DNA from: Cyanobium sp. NIES-981
GTDB taxonomy: Bacteria > Cyanobacteriota > Cyanobacteriia > PCC-6307 > Cyanobiaceae
Assembly: GCA_945877595.1 (NCBI GenBank)
Contig: CAMDVN010000002.1
Coordinates: 1-64,000 of the forward strand
Length of the DNA: 64,000 bases
Direction of reading: 5' to 3'
Part shown: positions 47,754 to 56,027 of the stretch, piece by piece
Numbering within the stretch: position 1 is the first letter of the stretch
How the letters are laid out: each line of letters opens with the position of its first letter
The notes under the pieces: generated by a model
Told to the model about the DNA's origin: nothing
Databases searched by the model: none
Seen by the model: the letters and a program-made list of their open reading frames with translations, nothing else
Translations under genes and position numbers: made by a program

Positions 47754-48857
47754 TCAGGCGCTGGCCAGCGCCTGAGTTTGATCGGCAGAGGGGTCAACAA
47801 AGACGGGTGCCGGTTCGTCGACTTGTTGTTCTTCGACTTGTTGTTCGTCGAGGGCAAGGGAGCGGTAGCCGTGCCGCAGGGAAGCGGCACCGATCCAGTC
47901 CATGGCTTCAAGGGTGATGTTGTTGCGGCCCCAACTGAAGTTGGTATGACGCTCCTCGAAGTCCAACAACATGGCCTCAGCGAAGCAGGCAAACATCTGA
48001 CGTTGGGGCTTGGCCATTTCGGCCACTTCCATCATCTGCCAACCGATGTCCTGCCAAAACTCGACGATGCCACCCTTCAACACATGCACGCCCTCGGCCG
48101 CGGCTTTGGTATCGAGATTTTTGGGATAGCCACCATCAATCATCAGACAGGGCTTGATGAGTGTGGCCGTATCAATTTGAAGGCTCTCGGGCAAACTCGC
48201 CACCCAGACCACCACGTTGGCTTCCGGCAGGGCTTCCTCAAGGCTGAGGATGCGTCCTTCGCCGAGGCTGTGCTGCAGATCGATCAGCGGTTGGGGTCGG
48301 CGGGCCACCAGCAACAGCTCTCCCACCCCCTGGCGCTGCAGCCAGCGGCAGACCGCACTGCCAATGTCGCCCGATGCCCCAACCACAGCCACCTTGGCCG
48401 TAGCCAGATCAATCCCCAGCTTGAGGGCATTGGTAACCACCTGTTGGCAAATCACCCAAGCGGTGTGGGTGTTCCCTGTGGTGAAGCGCTGCCAGTCGAG
48501 GGAAACCGCACTCACCCGCTCTTCCTTGAGCAGGTTCATGTCCTCGAAAATGATGGAGGTGAAGCCACCGAGGGCGGTGATGTCGATGCCGCTCTTCTGG
48601 GCCAGCTCCATGGCCTTGAGGACCTTGCGCTTGGCTGTTTTGAAACGCCGCAGCATCTCGGGCACAAAAACTGAATCGATGTAGGCGCCTTCGATGCGTT
48701 TTCCAGTTGGGCTGGTGACCGTGACACGTTCCAGCAACTGGGGCGGTGCACTGCACCACATGTCGAGATCCCCCTCGGCGTACTCGTCGTAGCCGAGGTT
48801 GCGCGCCTTGGCCCGGGCATCCGCGAGGCTGGTGGAATGACCGATCAGACCAAACAT
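47754..48857 (-). CDS. aar: Long-chain acyl-[acyl-carrier-protein] reductase (AAR)
   Basis: A 367-residue NAD(P)H-dependent reductase that turns acyl-ACP into fatty aldehyde. It begins [20 protein letters not shown], has the nucleotide-binding [17 protein letters not shown] and the active Cys in [15 protein letters not shown]. The C-terminal tail carries a tandem [12 protein letters not shown] element from two copies of a 15-bp repeat (47819-47848). With the adjacent ado gene it makes alkanes and alkenes; downstream accA feeds the same pathway. Confidence 0.97.
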   Translation of the reverse strand: MFGLIGHSTSLADARAKARNLGYDEYAEGDLDMWCSAPPQLLERVTVTSPTGKRIEGAYIDSVFVPEMLRRFKTAKRKVLKAMELAQKSGIDITALGGFTSIIFEDMNLLKEERVSAVSLDWQRFTTGNTHTAWVICQQVVTNALKLGIDLATAKVAVVGASGDIGSAVCRWLQRQGVGELLLVARRPQPLIDLQHSLGEGRILSLEEALPEANVVVWVASLPESLQIDTATLIKPCLMIDGGYPKNLDTKAAAEGVHVLKGGIVEFWQDIGWQMMEVAEMAKPQRQMFACFAEAMLLDFEERHTNFSWGRNNITLEAMDWIGAASLRHGYRSLALDEQQVEEQQVDEPAPVFVDPSADQTQALASA

Positions 48858-48956
48858 GGAAGAAAGCTCGACAGGGCACAGACCCCGATCACATCGTCAT
48901 CCTGCCACGGTTGCCTGTAGCGACGAACACCACGCCCAAGACGGATCCCCGTCGAT

Positions 48957-49682
48957 TCAGCCGACCAACGCTGCAGCGGCCATTTTGGCGATTTCGCGGT
49001 TGGAGAAACCGATGTCCATCAAAGCTTCCTGATACGAGGACAGGAAGTCGGCCATCAGGTCTTCCTTGTCCATCTGAAGCACTGCCGCATCACCAGAAAC
49101 CTGTTCCAGCATGCTGCGGACCAGGGGGAGGTTCTGACGGTTGGCCTGCTCAAACTCCTCGCGAATCTCATCGAGATGGGCCTTGAGCCATTGCTGGCCG
49201 TAGTTCAGGTGGGTGTACTCATCCTTGACGACCCCTTCGGTGATCTTGCGAGCAAAGGGGTCAGCCACCGGGATGTAGATGTGATAGGCAGAGATCGCAA
49301 ACGCTTCAATCAAGATCGACTGAATCAACAGACAGGTGACCACCCGTCCCTCGGAGAGCGCCTGCTGAAAGTTGTTGCGCAGAGGGGCAAAGAAATCTTG
49401 GGCGAACGGCATATCGGCCGTGACCCCCAAATTGTTGGCACAAGCTGTGAAACCCTTCAGGTGCTTGAGCTCCATGCGGGCCAGACGGGCGAGTTCGTCG
49501 GCCTGGTCAGGGATCAACGTGCCGATCGCCAGGTAGTTGTCGTGGGCTTCTTGCTCACCCTCGATCACGATGGCGTTGATGCGGCTGTAGGCATCTTTGT
49601 AGGTCTCGGTGCTGAAATCGGGCAGGCCGAGGGCGTCGAGAGAGTCAGCTACTGGAGATGCAAGGGTCGCCATGGCTGCCAC
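48957..49682 (-). CDS. ado: Aldehyde-deformylating oxygenase (ADO)
   Basis: A 241-residue ferritin-like diiron enzyme that converts fatty aldehydes to alkanes with one carbon less plus formate. Iron ligands are seen in [34 protein letters not shown] and [13 protein letters not shown]. It directly precedes aar by 99 bp in the same direction, the conserved cyanobacterial hydrocarbon pair. The start is [10 protein letters not shown] at 49682; ATG at 49673 is an alternative. Confidence 0.97.
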   Translation of the reverse strand: MAAMATLASPVADSLDALGLPDFSTETYKDAYSRINAIVIEGEQEAHDNYLAIGTLIPDQADELARLARMELKHLKGFTACANNLGVTADMPFAQDFFAPLRNNFQQALSEGRVVTCLLIQSILIEAFAISAYHIYIPVADPFARKITEGVVKDEYTHLNYGQQWLKAHLDEIREEFEQANRQNLPLVRSMLEQVSGDAAVLQMDKEDLMADFLSSYQEALMDIGFSNREIAKMAAAALVG

Positions 49683-49716
49683 GCAAGGTTGTCGAATCTT
49701 TGAACTGTAACGACCC

Positions 49717-50535
49717 TCAGCCTCGCTGCGGCCACGGGCTCGCCAGAAGGCCCTGAAGCAACGCGGTCCAACCGTGAACCAGGCGCTCAGCCAGCGCGTC
49801 CCCCAGCACCGCCGTGGCAGCCGAGGGATCCCCGATCACACCTGTGGCGCTGAGATCCCGGGTCAACCAGGCCGTTGGCGCCGCCCCCTCCAGGCTCCAT
49901 CCCGGCGGAGGTACCCCACCCAGCTGCCCATCGGGCGGAGGGAGCTCGCCCACCAACTCCGGAGCCAAATGCAGCATCAGGCTTGTTTCAGCCAGACCGG
50001 CGTGGAGGCCATGGCTGCGCTCGGGCTCAGGGATCAGCTCGGCAAGCCCAGCAGGGCCACTCCAAACAAAGCAGGGGAGGACCGCCATGGAGGGCGCCTC
50101 CACCCGCAGCTGCCGTGCCGCAACCTGAAGCAGGGCGATCTGTCCCCCATGGGCGTTGAACAGCACCAGGCGCTGGAATCCAGCCTCGGCAAGCTGGCGA
50201 CCGACCGCGACCACCAAACCGATCAAGAGCTCGGCAGGGAGCGACAGGGAGCCTGGAAATCCGAGGTGTTCAGGGGAAAAGCCCAGGCAATGGAGGGGCA
50301 TGCGCCAGATCGGCGCCTCGGCCGGCAGCTGAAGTAGCACCCGTTCGAGAAGGCGTTCAGCAAACAAGGCGTCGGTACCGAGGGGCAGGTGGGGGCCGTG
50401 CTGCTCAATCGCACCAAACGGCCAGATCACCGTGCTGCCAGGACGGCAGGCCAGCCCAACCACCTCCTGACTGCTGTGGGCCATCAGCTCACGACGGCCG
50501 CCTGAACGTCCGTTGCTCTGCAGGGGAACTTGCAT
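49717..50535 (-). CDS. Creatininase-family amidohydrolase
   Basis: A 272-residue protein of the creatininase / FAPy-deformylase-like family. Metal-binding residues lie in [27 protein letters not shown] and [11 protein letters not shown]. The family acts on cyclic amides in pterin, riboflavin and mycofactocin pathways; the real substrate here is unknown. ATG at 50535 or 50484 (MAHSSQE); the shorter form is closer to the family. It neighbours ado, as in other alpha-cyanobacteria. Confidence 0.88.
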   Translation of the reverse strand: MQVPLQSNGRSGGRRELMAHSSQEVVGLACRPGSTVIWPFGAIEQHGPHLPLGTDALFAERLLERVLLQLPAEAPIWRMPLHCLGFSPEHLGFPGSLSLPAELLIGLVVAVGRQLAEAGFQRLVLFNAHGGQIALLQVAARQLRVEAPSMAVLPCFVWSGPAGLAELIPEPERSHGLHAGLAETSLMLHLAPELVGELPPPDGQLGGVPPPGWSLEGAAPTAWLTRDLSATGVIGDPSAATAVLGDALAERLVHGWTALLQGLLASPWPQRG

Positions 50536-50586
50536 CGCGCTCGGAACCGCTCCCTACAGTGTGGGCCCCAAGCTTGTCCTGTGGAG

Positions 50587-51942
50587 ATGGCCGGATCCGG
50601 CAACCCCTCGCCTTCCCCATCGGCTCGGCCCGTGCCTCCCGGCTCGCCTCGCCCCCAGCCCCAGGCACCGCTGCGCAAACCGCCGCAGGTGCTGATGATC
50701 AAGAAGGACGAACCCAAAGACACCCAGCAGGACTCCCCACCAGGGGCCCCGGGAGTCCCACCCCTGGCCACACCACCCTCAACTTTTGCTCCAGCGGCCG
50801 CAACAGCGTCAGCTTCGAGCGGCCAAATGACGGCGCCACGGCCCGGGAACGGCCCCGTCGGCCGCCCCGACGCCGATCTCTTTGACATGGGTGGCTTCGA
50901 AGGGCTCACCATGGCCGACCTGCTCGGCCCGGCCGATCAGGGCCAACGCCGCGGCGGTGCCAAAGCCCAGCCCTTGCGCGGTGCAAGCTCCGGCGCTGGT
51001 GCAACGGCTGCCGGTGCCCCTGCAGCGACCCCGGTCACCCGCCGCAGCGTCGACGACTTCGACTTCGACGAGGAAGCCTTCCTGGCTGCCCTCGATGAAA
51101 ACGAGCCCGTGGGCACCACCGGAGATGTGGTCAAAGGCGTGGTGATCGGGGTCGAAAGCGATGGTGTCTACGTGGATGTCGGTGGCAAGGCCCCCGGCTT
51201 CATGCCCAAAAAAGAGGCTGGGCTTGGGGTGATTCCCAATCTCAAGGAGCGTTTCCCGAAGGGGCTCGCCGTGGAGGTGCTGGTCACCCGGGAGCAAAAC
51301 GCCGATGGCATGGTCACCATCAGCGCCCGGGCCCTGGCACTGCGCCAAAGCTGGGAGAAGCTGCGCGCCATGGAGAAGGAGGGCAAGGTGGTCCAGGTCA
51401 AAGTCAACGGCTTCAACCGAGGCGGAGTCACCTGCGATCTCGAAGGCTTGCGCGGGTTCATTCCACGCTCCCAGCTCCAAGACGGCGAAAACCACGAGGC
51501 CCTTGTCGGCAAGACCTTTGGTGTCACCTTCTTGGAGGTGAATCCTGAAACCCGCAAGTTGGTGCTCTCCGAGAAAAAGGCAGCCTCGGCCGCGTTCTTC
51601 TCGGAACTCTCGGTGGGCCAGCTGGTCGAAGGACTGGTCGTTTCGATCAAACCCTATGGATACTTTGTGGACCTGGGGGGCGTCAGTGGCCTGCTCCACC
51701 ACAGTGCGGTGAGTGGCGGCCAGATCCGTGATCTGCGCGAGGTCTTCAACCCCGGCGATCGGGTGCGGGCTCTGGTCACAGAACTGGATCCAGGGCGGGG
51801 CCGTATCGCCCTCAACACGGCCCTGCTTGAGGGGCAACCCGGTGAGATCTTGATCGAACGCGACACGGTGATGGCCGAGGCCGAAGACCGCGCCAACCGA
51901 GCCCGCTCGGTGCTGCGTCAACAGGAACAGGCGGCTGGATGA
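50587..51942 (+). CDS. S1 domain RNA-binding protein (ribosomal S1-like)
   Basis: A 451-residue protein. The first about 170 residues are Pro/Ala/Gly-rich low complexity. S1 domains follow: one beginning TTGDVVKGVVIGVESDGVYV, a central one with GFNRGGVTCDLEGLRGFIP and RSQLQDGENHE, and a third with VGQLVEGLVVSIKPYGYFVD. It is likely a second S1-type protein involved in translation or RNA turnover. ATG at 50587 is preferred; MIKKDEPKD at 50695 is a possible start. Its stop overlaps the tab2 ATG by 4 nt. Confidence 0.9.
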   Translation: MAGSGNPSPSPSARPVPPGSPRPQPQAPLRKPPQVLMIKKDEPKDTQQDSPPGAPGVPPLATPPSTFAPAAATASASSGQMTAPRPGNGPVGRPDADLFDMGGFEGLTMADLLGPADQGQRRGGAKAQPLRGASSGAGATAAGAPAATPVTRRSVDDFDFDEEAFLAALDENEPVGTTGDVVKGVVIGVESDGVYVDVGGKAPGFMPKKEAGLGVIPNLKERFPKGLAVEVLVTREQNADGMVTISARALALRQSWEKLRAMEKEGKVVQVKVNGFNRGGVTCDLEGLRGFIPRSQLQDGENHEALVGKTFGVTFLEVNPETRKLVLSEKKAASAAFFSELSVGQLVEGLVVSIKPYGYFVDLGGVSGLLHHSAVSGGQIRDLREVFNPGDRVRALVTELDPGRGRIALNTALLEGQPGEILIERDTVMAEAEDRANRARSVLRQQEQAAG

Positions 51943-52835
51943 GCCAGGCGATCGCAGCCACCGCTGTGGCACCAGCCCCTGACTGGGAACTCGACTACTA
52001 CTCACGGCCCATCCTCGAGGCCGATGGCAAGAAGCGTTGGGAATTGCTGATCTGCAGCACACCCCAACCTGGCGCTGACCAGCCAGCCTTTCGCTGGGTT
52101 AGGCCCTGTCCTGCTGCCAGCGTCAATTCGATCTGGCTGCGGGAAGCCATGCAAGACGCCTTGACCGAGGCCCTCAGCCTTGGCTTGCAACCGCCACGGC
52201 GCCTGCGTTGTTGGCGCATCTCGATGCGCGCCATGGTGCAGCGGGCCGCTGAAGGCCTTGGGATGGAGCTGGTGTCAAGCCGCCGCTGCTACGCCCTGGT
52301 GCAGTGGTTACAGGAGCGCGAGCGCACCGTGTATCCCCAAGAGGAGGGCTTCATGGCGGGGCCACTGGCGCCACCGCCGACCCCAATCCGACCGGTGCCG
52401 GTTCCCCTCCCCGAAACCGCCCGCGGCCAGAGCTGGGCTTGGGCCACCCTTTCTGCCGAAGCTCTGGCTGAAGCCAGCGATTGGGACATTGATTTTGCTG
52501 GCCTGATCCCCCTGCCCACTGGCCTTGATCCAGCCAGCCAGATTCCGGGGATTCGCCTCTTTGGCGGGGATCGCTCCCTGGCCATCGCTGGCTGGATTGC
52601 CGGGCTTGAGCCGGTTCGCCTTGAGCTCAGCGGCCGCCAACTGTTGCTCGAGGCCGGGCTCGAAGACCGCTGGCTGCTCAGTGACCTGGCCGACGACACC
52701 CGCGGAGCCGCCGCGGCCAGCCTTGAGCAGGCCCGTCAACAGGCCGGTGGGCTGCAATTTGTGGCCGTCCAGGCCAACGAGCGCGACCAGCGATTCGCTG
52801 GTTTCTGGATGCTGCAAGACCTGCCCGACGCCTAA
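51939..52835 (+). CDS. Tab2/Atab2-family RNA-binding protein
   Basis: A 298-residue protein of the Tab2/Atab2 family, known in algae and plants for photosystem mRNA translation (psaB and others). Family segments are WELDYYSRPILEADGKKRWE, EALSLGLQPPRRLRCWR and the C-terminal FVAVQANERDQRFAGFWML. The role in cyanobacteria is less clear. It overlaps the S1-domain gene by 4 nt, pairing two RNA-binding proteins in one operon. Confidence 0.9.
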   Translation: MSQAIAATAVAPAPDWELDYYSRPILEADGKKRWELLICSTPQPGADQPAFRWVRPCPAASVNSIWLREAMQDALTEALSLGLQPPRRLRCWRISMRAMVQRAAEGLGMELVSSRRCYALVQWLQERERTVYPQEEGFMAGPLAPPPTPIRPVPVPLPETARGQSWAWATLSAEALAEASDWDIDFAGLIPLPTGLDPASQIPGIRLFGGDRSLAIAGWIAGLEPVRLELSGRQLLLEAGLEDRWLLSDLADDTRGAAAASLEQARQQAGGLQFVAVQANERDQRFAGFWMLQDLPDA

Positions 52836-52861
52836 GGTCCCACGCCTGCTCCACCGCGCTG

Positions 52862-53698
52862 ATGGCCGAAGCCCTCGACCCGCCTTTTGATCGTCCCGAC
52901 GCCGAGTTCAACAACCTCGAGGGCTGGAGTTGGATTGGCTGCTACGGCGGCACCTACCTCCAGTCCGATCTGCTGAAGGGCTTTGAGCACGGCTTCTTCA
53001 CCCGCCAGTGGCAGGGGCGTGGCCCCGAGGTTTTGGCCGGTGTGGTCAGCGCCGGGGTGAGTGTGCATCGCACCCATCAGATTCACAGCGCCCGGGTGCT
53101 GAAGGCCAGCCAGGCAGGCCAGGAGCCCTGGCCCGAGGCCGATGGGCTGGTGAGTGACGCGGGCAGCCAAAGCCTCTGGGTGTGTGGCGCCGACTGCACA
53201 CCGCTGCTGATCGCCGATCCGATCAGTGGCCAGGTGGCGGCCTGCCATGCCGGCTGGCGGGGCGTGGCAGCAGGGATCCTGGCTGAGACGATCGCCCAGC
53301 TTGACCATGGGCGGTGCCATCGGCAAAATCTCTTGGTAGCCCTTGGACCAGCCGTTTCAGGTGGGGCGTACCAGGTTGAGCGCTCCGTCAGCGAACAGGT
53401 GGCCGCAACCCTCACCCCCGAACGGGGCGAGGGATTGCATCAGCTTCAGGCTGGGGGGGCACTCAAGAACGACCCAGAACCAAACAGGGACCGGCTCGAC
53501 ATTCGCCGTGCCGCTGTTCTGCAATTGCTACAGCTCGGCATTCGCCAGGAGCACATCAGCTGTTGCGATCTCTGCACCGTCTCCAATCCCCTGCTGTTTC
53601 ACTCCTGGCGCCGTGATCAGGTGAAGGCGGTGCAATGGAGTGGCATTGTCTCTCAAAACGACCTGTCAGGCAGCAGCGAACCTTTCATCAGGTCTTAA
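52862..53698 (+). CDS. Multicopper-polyphenol oxidase/PgeF family protein (laccase domain)
   Basis: A 278-residue YfiH/PgeF-type protein. Key His and Cys residues lie in VHRTHQIHSARVL, GADCTPLLIADP, CHAGWRGVAAGIL and CCDLCTVSNP. Family members remove wrong amino acids from peptidoglycan precursors or act as purine nucleoside phosphorylases; the old laccase name is doubtful. ATG at 52862 is 26 bp after the tab2 stop. Confidence 0.88.
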   Translation: MAEALDPPFDRPDAEFNNLEGWSWIGCYGGTYLQSDLLKGFEHGFFTRQWQGRGPEVLAGVVSAGVSVHRTHQIHSARVLKASQAGQEPWPEADGLVSDAGSQSLWVCGADCTPLLIADPISGQVAACHAGWRGVAAGILAETIAQLDHGRCHRQNLLVALGPAVSGGAYQVERSVSEQVAATLTPERGEGLHQLQAGGALKNDPEPNRDRLDIRRAAVLQLLQLGIRQEHISCCDLCTVSNPLLFHSWRRDQVKAVQWSGIVSQNDLSGSSEPFIRS

Positions 53699-53776
53699 TC
53701 GGTCAACAAATCGATGCCCAGGCCTTGCATGAAGGCATGACAGTTGGCAATAATGCAGAAGTTGCATAATTCATCC

Positions 53777-54139
53777 ATGCTCACCGGAGCTGATCTGCTC
53801 TCCAAGGTCAAAGAGCTGGCTGATGCCAGCAAATCGGATCTGGTTCGCGCTTGCGGCTATGTGTCCAACAAAAAGGACGGCAGTGAAAGGCTCAATTTCA
53901 CAGCCTTCTACGAAGCCCTGCTCAATGCCAAGGGCCTCGATCTCGGCTCCAGCCCTAAAGGACGCAAAGGTGGCCGCAAGCTGAGCTTCAACACCAAAAT
54001 TCAGTTCAACGGCAATCTGATGGTGGGCAAGGCCTATACCGGAATGCTCGACCTCAAGCCCGGCGATGAGTTTGAGATCAAGCTGGGTCGCAAGCAGATC
54101 CGGCTGGTTCCCCTGGGCAGTGAAGACGAGGAGGAGTGA
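53777..54139 (+). CDS. cyAbrB transcriptional regulator
   Basis: A 120-residue cyanobacterial AbrB-like DNA-binding protein. It starts MLTGADLLSKVKELADASKS, then SDLVRACGYVSNKKDG and NFTAFYEALLNAKGLDLG, and ends with the C-terminal AbrB domain (GKAYTGMLDLKPGDEFEIKL). These proteins adjust carbon and nitrogen gene expression, including some CCM genes. ATG at 53777 matches the family start; an upstream extension to 53744 does not. Its last 62 nt overlap the convergent FAD oxidoreductase gene. Confidence 0.95.
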   Translation: MLTGADLLSKVKELADASKSDLVRACGYVSNKKDGSERLNFTAFYEALLNAKGLDLGSSPKGRKGGRKLSFNTKIQFNGNLMVGKAYTGMLDLKPGDEFEIKLGRKQIRLVPLGSEDEEE

Positions 54140-55814
54140 TCGCCAGGGCCACCCGCTCGGCCACCTTGATCCCATCAATCGCGGCCGACAGGATCCCTCC
54201 TGCATACCCAGCACCCTCACCCGCTGGGTAGAGACCGGGAGTATTGACGCACTCCAGGCTGGTGACATCACGGGGAATTCGCACGGGTGAAGACGTTCGC
54301 GTTTCCACCCCGGTGAGCAGGGCATCATCGCCAGCAAAACCAGGAATCGATTGCTCAAACACGGGTAGGGCTTCACGTAGGGCCCTCACCACAAAGTCCG
54401 GCAGGCAGGCGTCGAGTTCAGCGTCAACCACGCCTGGCTGATAAGACGCCTGGATCCCTCCCTGGGTCAGCTTGTGAGCAGCACCCACTGGCATCGTCTT
54501 GGGTGTGCGGCCAAGAAAAGCCCCCACGGTTTGGCCTGGGGCGCAATACCGCTCGCCCGCCAATCGGAAGGCCAAGGATTCCCAATGGCGCTGAAACGCC
54601 ACCCCTGCCAGGGGATCGCTGGGAGTGCGGCCAAAGGGACGCAGATCGTCGAGGTTGACGGTCACCACCAGGCCGCTGTTGGCATTGCGCTCATTGCGGC
54701 TGTGCTGGCTCATGCCGTTGGTGACCACCATGCCGGCTTCCGAGGTGGCACCCACCACGAGCCCGCCGGGGCACATGCAGAAGCTATAGACGCTGCGATT
54801 CTCCAGGCCCGGGGCCGTGCAGTGATGCACAAGCTTGTATTCGGCCGGCCCCAACCGCGGGTGGCCGGCCGCCGCCCCCCAACGGGCCTGGTCGATCAGG
54901 GGCTGGGGATGCTCGATCCGCAGGCCAATCGCAAAAGCCTTGGGTTCGAGGGCCACACCCAGACCGTCCAACATCGAAAACACATCGCGGGCGCTGTGGC
55001 CTGGTGCCAGCACGATCTGATCGGCTGCGATGAACTCGCCCCCCACCAGCTCCACTCCGCGCACGTGACGATCCAGGGGGTCAAGCAGCAGAGACTCAAC
55101 CCGACAGCCAAAACGCACCTCGCCGCCAAGCTGCTCGATGTGGCGGCGCAGTCCACGCACCACCGTGGCCAACTTGAAGGTGCCGATGTGGGGGTGATGC
55201 AGGGTGAGGATGTCGGAGTTGGCGCCAGCAGCCACCAACTCCTCCAAGACCTTGCGCTGATAGGCCTTGGGCTCACTCACCTGGCTGTAGAGCTTGCCAT
55301 CGGAGAAGGTGCCGGCCCCGCCCTCGCCGAATTGGGCATTGGCTTCTGGATCAAAGGGACGCTCTCCCCGCCAAAACCCGAAGGTGGCTGCGGTGCGTTG
55401 CTTGACTGCCGGACCCCGTTCGAGCAGAAGTGGGCGCAATCCCATCTGGGCGAGGACCAAGGCCGCGAAGTATCCGCAGGGACCAGCTCCGACCACAACG
55501 GGTCGGCAGGCTGGCTCCCCGGCCGGTATCACGGGGCGGTAGCGCGTATCTGGGCTCGGTTTGAGATGGGCGTCACTGCGGAAGCGGGCCAACAACCGAG
55601 TCTCGGCAGCCGAATCGAGCTCGAGCTCGAGGTCAAAGCTGTAGACCAGCTGAATCGCCGCCTTGCGACGGGCATCCACGCTGCGCTTGACCAGCCGGCG
55701 GCCCCGCACTTGCTGGGGCTGCAGGCGCAGCCTTCGGCAAATGGCCTCGTCCAGATCGGCCTCGCTGTGGTCGAGGGGAAGCTTCAACTCGCTCAAGCGC
55801 AACACGCCCGGCAC
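54078..55814 (-). CDS. FAD-dependent dehydrogenase (COG2509-like)
   Basis: A 578-residue flavoprotein. The dinucleotide-binding fold VVVGAGPCGYFAALVLAQMG starts near residue 105, after an N-terminal region of about 100 residues typical of this family. Further segments are GGAGTFSDGKLYSQV and the C-terminal FAD motif GLYPAGEGAGYAGGILSAAI. The substrate is unknown. The 3' end overlaps the convergent cyAbrB gene by 62 nt, which is long for real gene pairs, but both reading frames are well supported. Confidence 0.9.
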   Translation of the reverse strand: MPGVLRLSELKLPLDHSEADLDEAICRRLRLQPQQVRGRRLVKRSVDARRKAAIQLVYSFDLELELDSAAETRLLARFRSDAHLKPSPDTRYRPVIPAGEPACRPVVVGAGPCGYFAALVLAQMGLRPLLLERGPAVKQRTAATFGFWRGERPFDPEANAQFGEGGAGTFSDGKLYSQVSEPKAYQRKVLEELVAAGANSDILTLHHPHIGTFKLATVVRGLRRHIEQLGGEVRFGCRVESLLLDPLDRHVRGVELVGGEFIAADQIVLAPGHSARDVFSMLDGLGVALEPKAFAIGLRIEHPQPLIDQARWGAAAGHPRLGPAEYKLVHHCTAPGLENRSVYSFCMCPGGLVVGATSEAGMVVTNGMSQHSRNERNANSGLVVTVNLDDLRPFGRTPSDPLAGVAFQRHWESLAFRLAGERYCAPGQTVGAFLGRTPKTMPVGAAHKLTQGGIQASYQPGVVDAELDACLPDFVVRALREALPVFEQSIPGFAGDDALLTGVETRTSSPVRIPRDVTSLECVNTPGLYPAGEGAGYAGGILSAAIDGIKVAERVALAITPPRLHCPGEPAGSACDPA

Positions 55815-56027
55815 CCTTGCGCTGCGAATTCATTCCAGCAGGCCCGAGGACCGGTTGGGGTCTGTCAGGGTATGGGGGTATGGCGCGAGGGCCCATGACG
55901 ATCACCCACTGTCCCCTCTGTGTTGGCCTGGCGGTGCTCAGTGCCATTCGCTTCATGGCCCACGCCGTGATCACCTGGTCACTGCTTGATGGAGGGACCC
56001 CAGGGCTGTCCAGCCCCTCCAACGGCC

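Noticed and set aside
54474..55898. 474-codon open frame on the plus strand
   Set aside because: Antisense to the well-supported FAD oxidoreductase, with His/Gly/Gln-rich composition and no family match.
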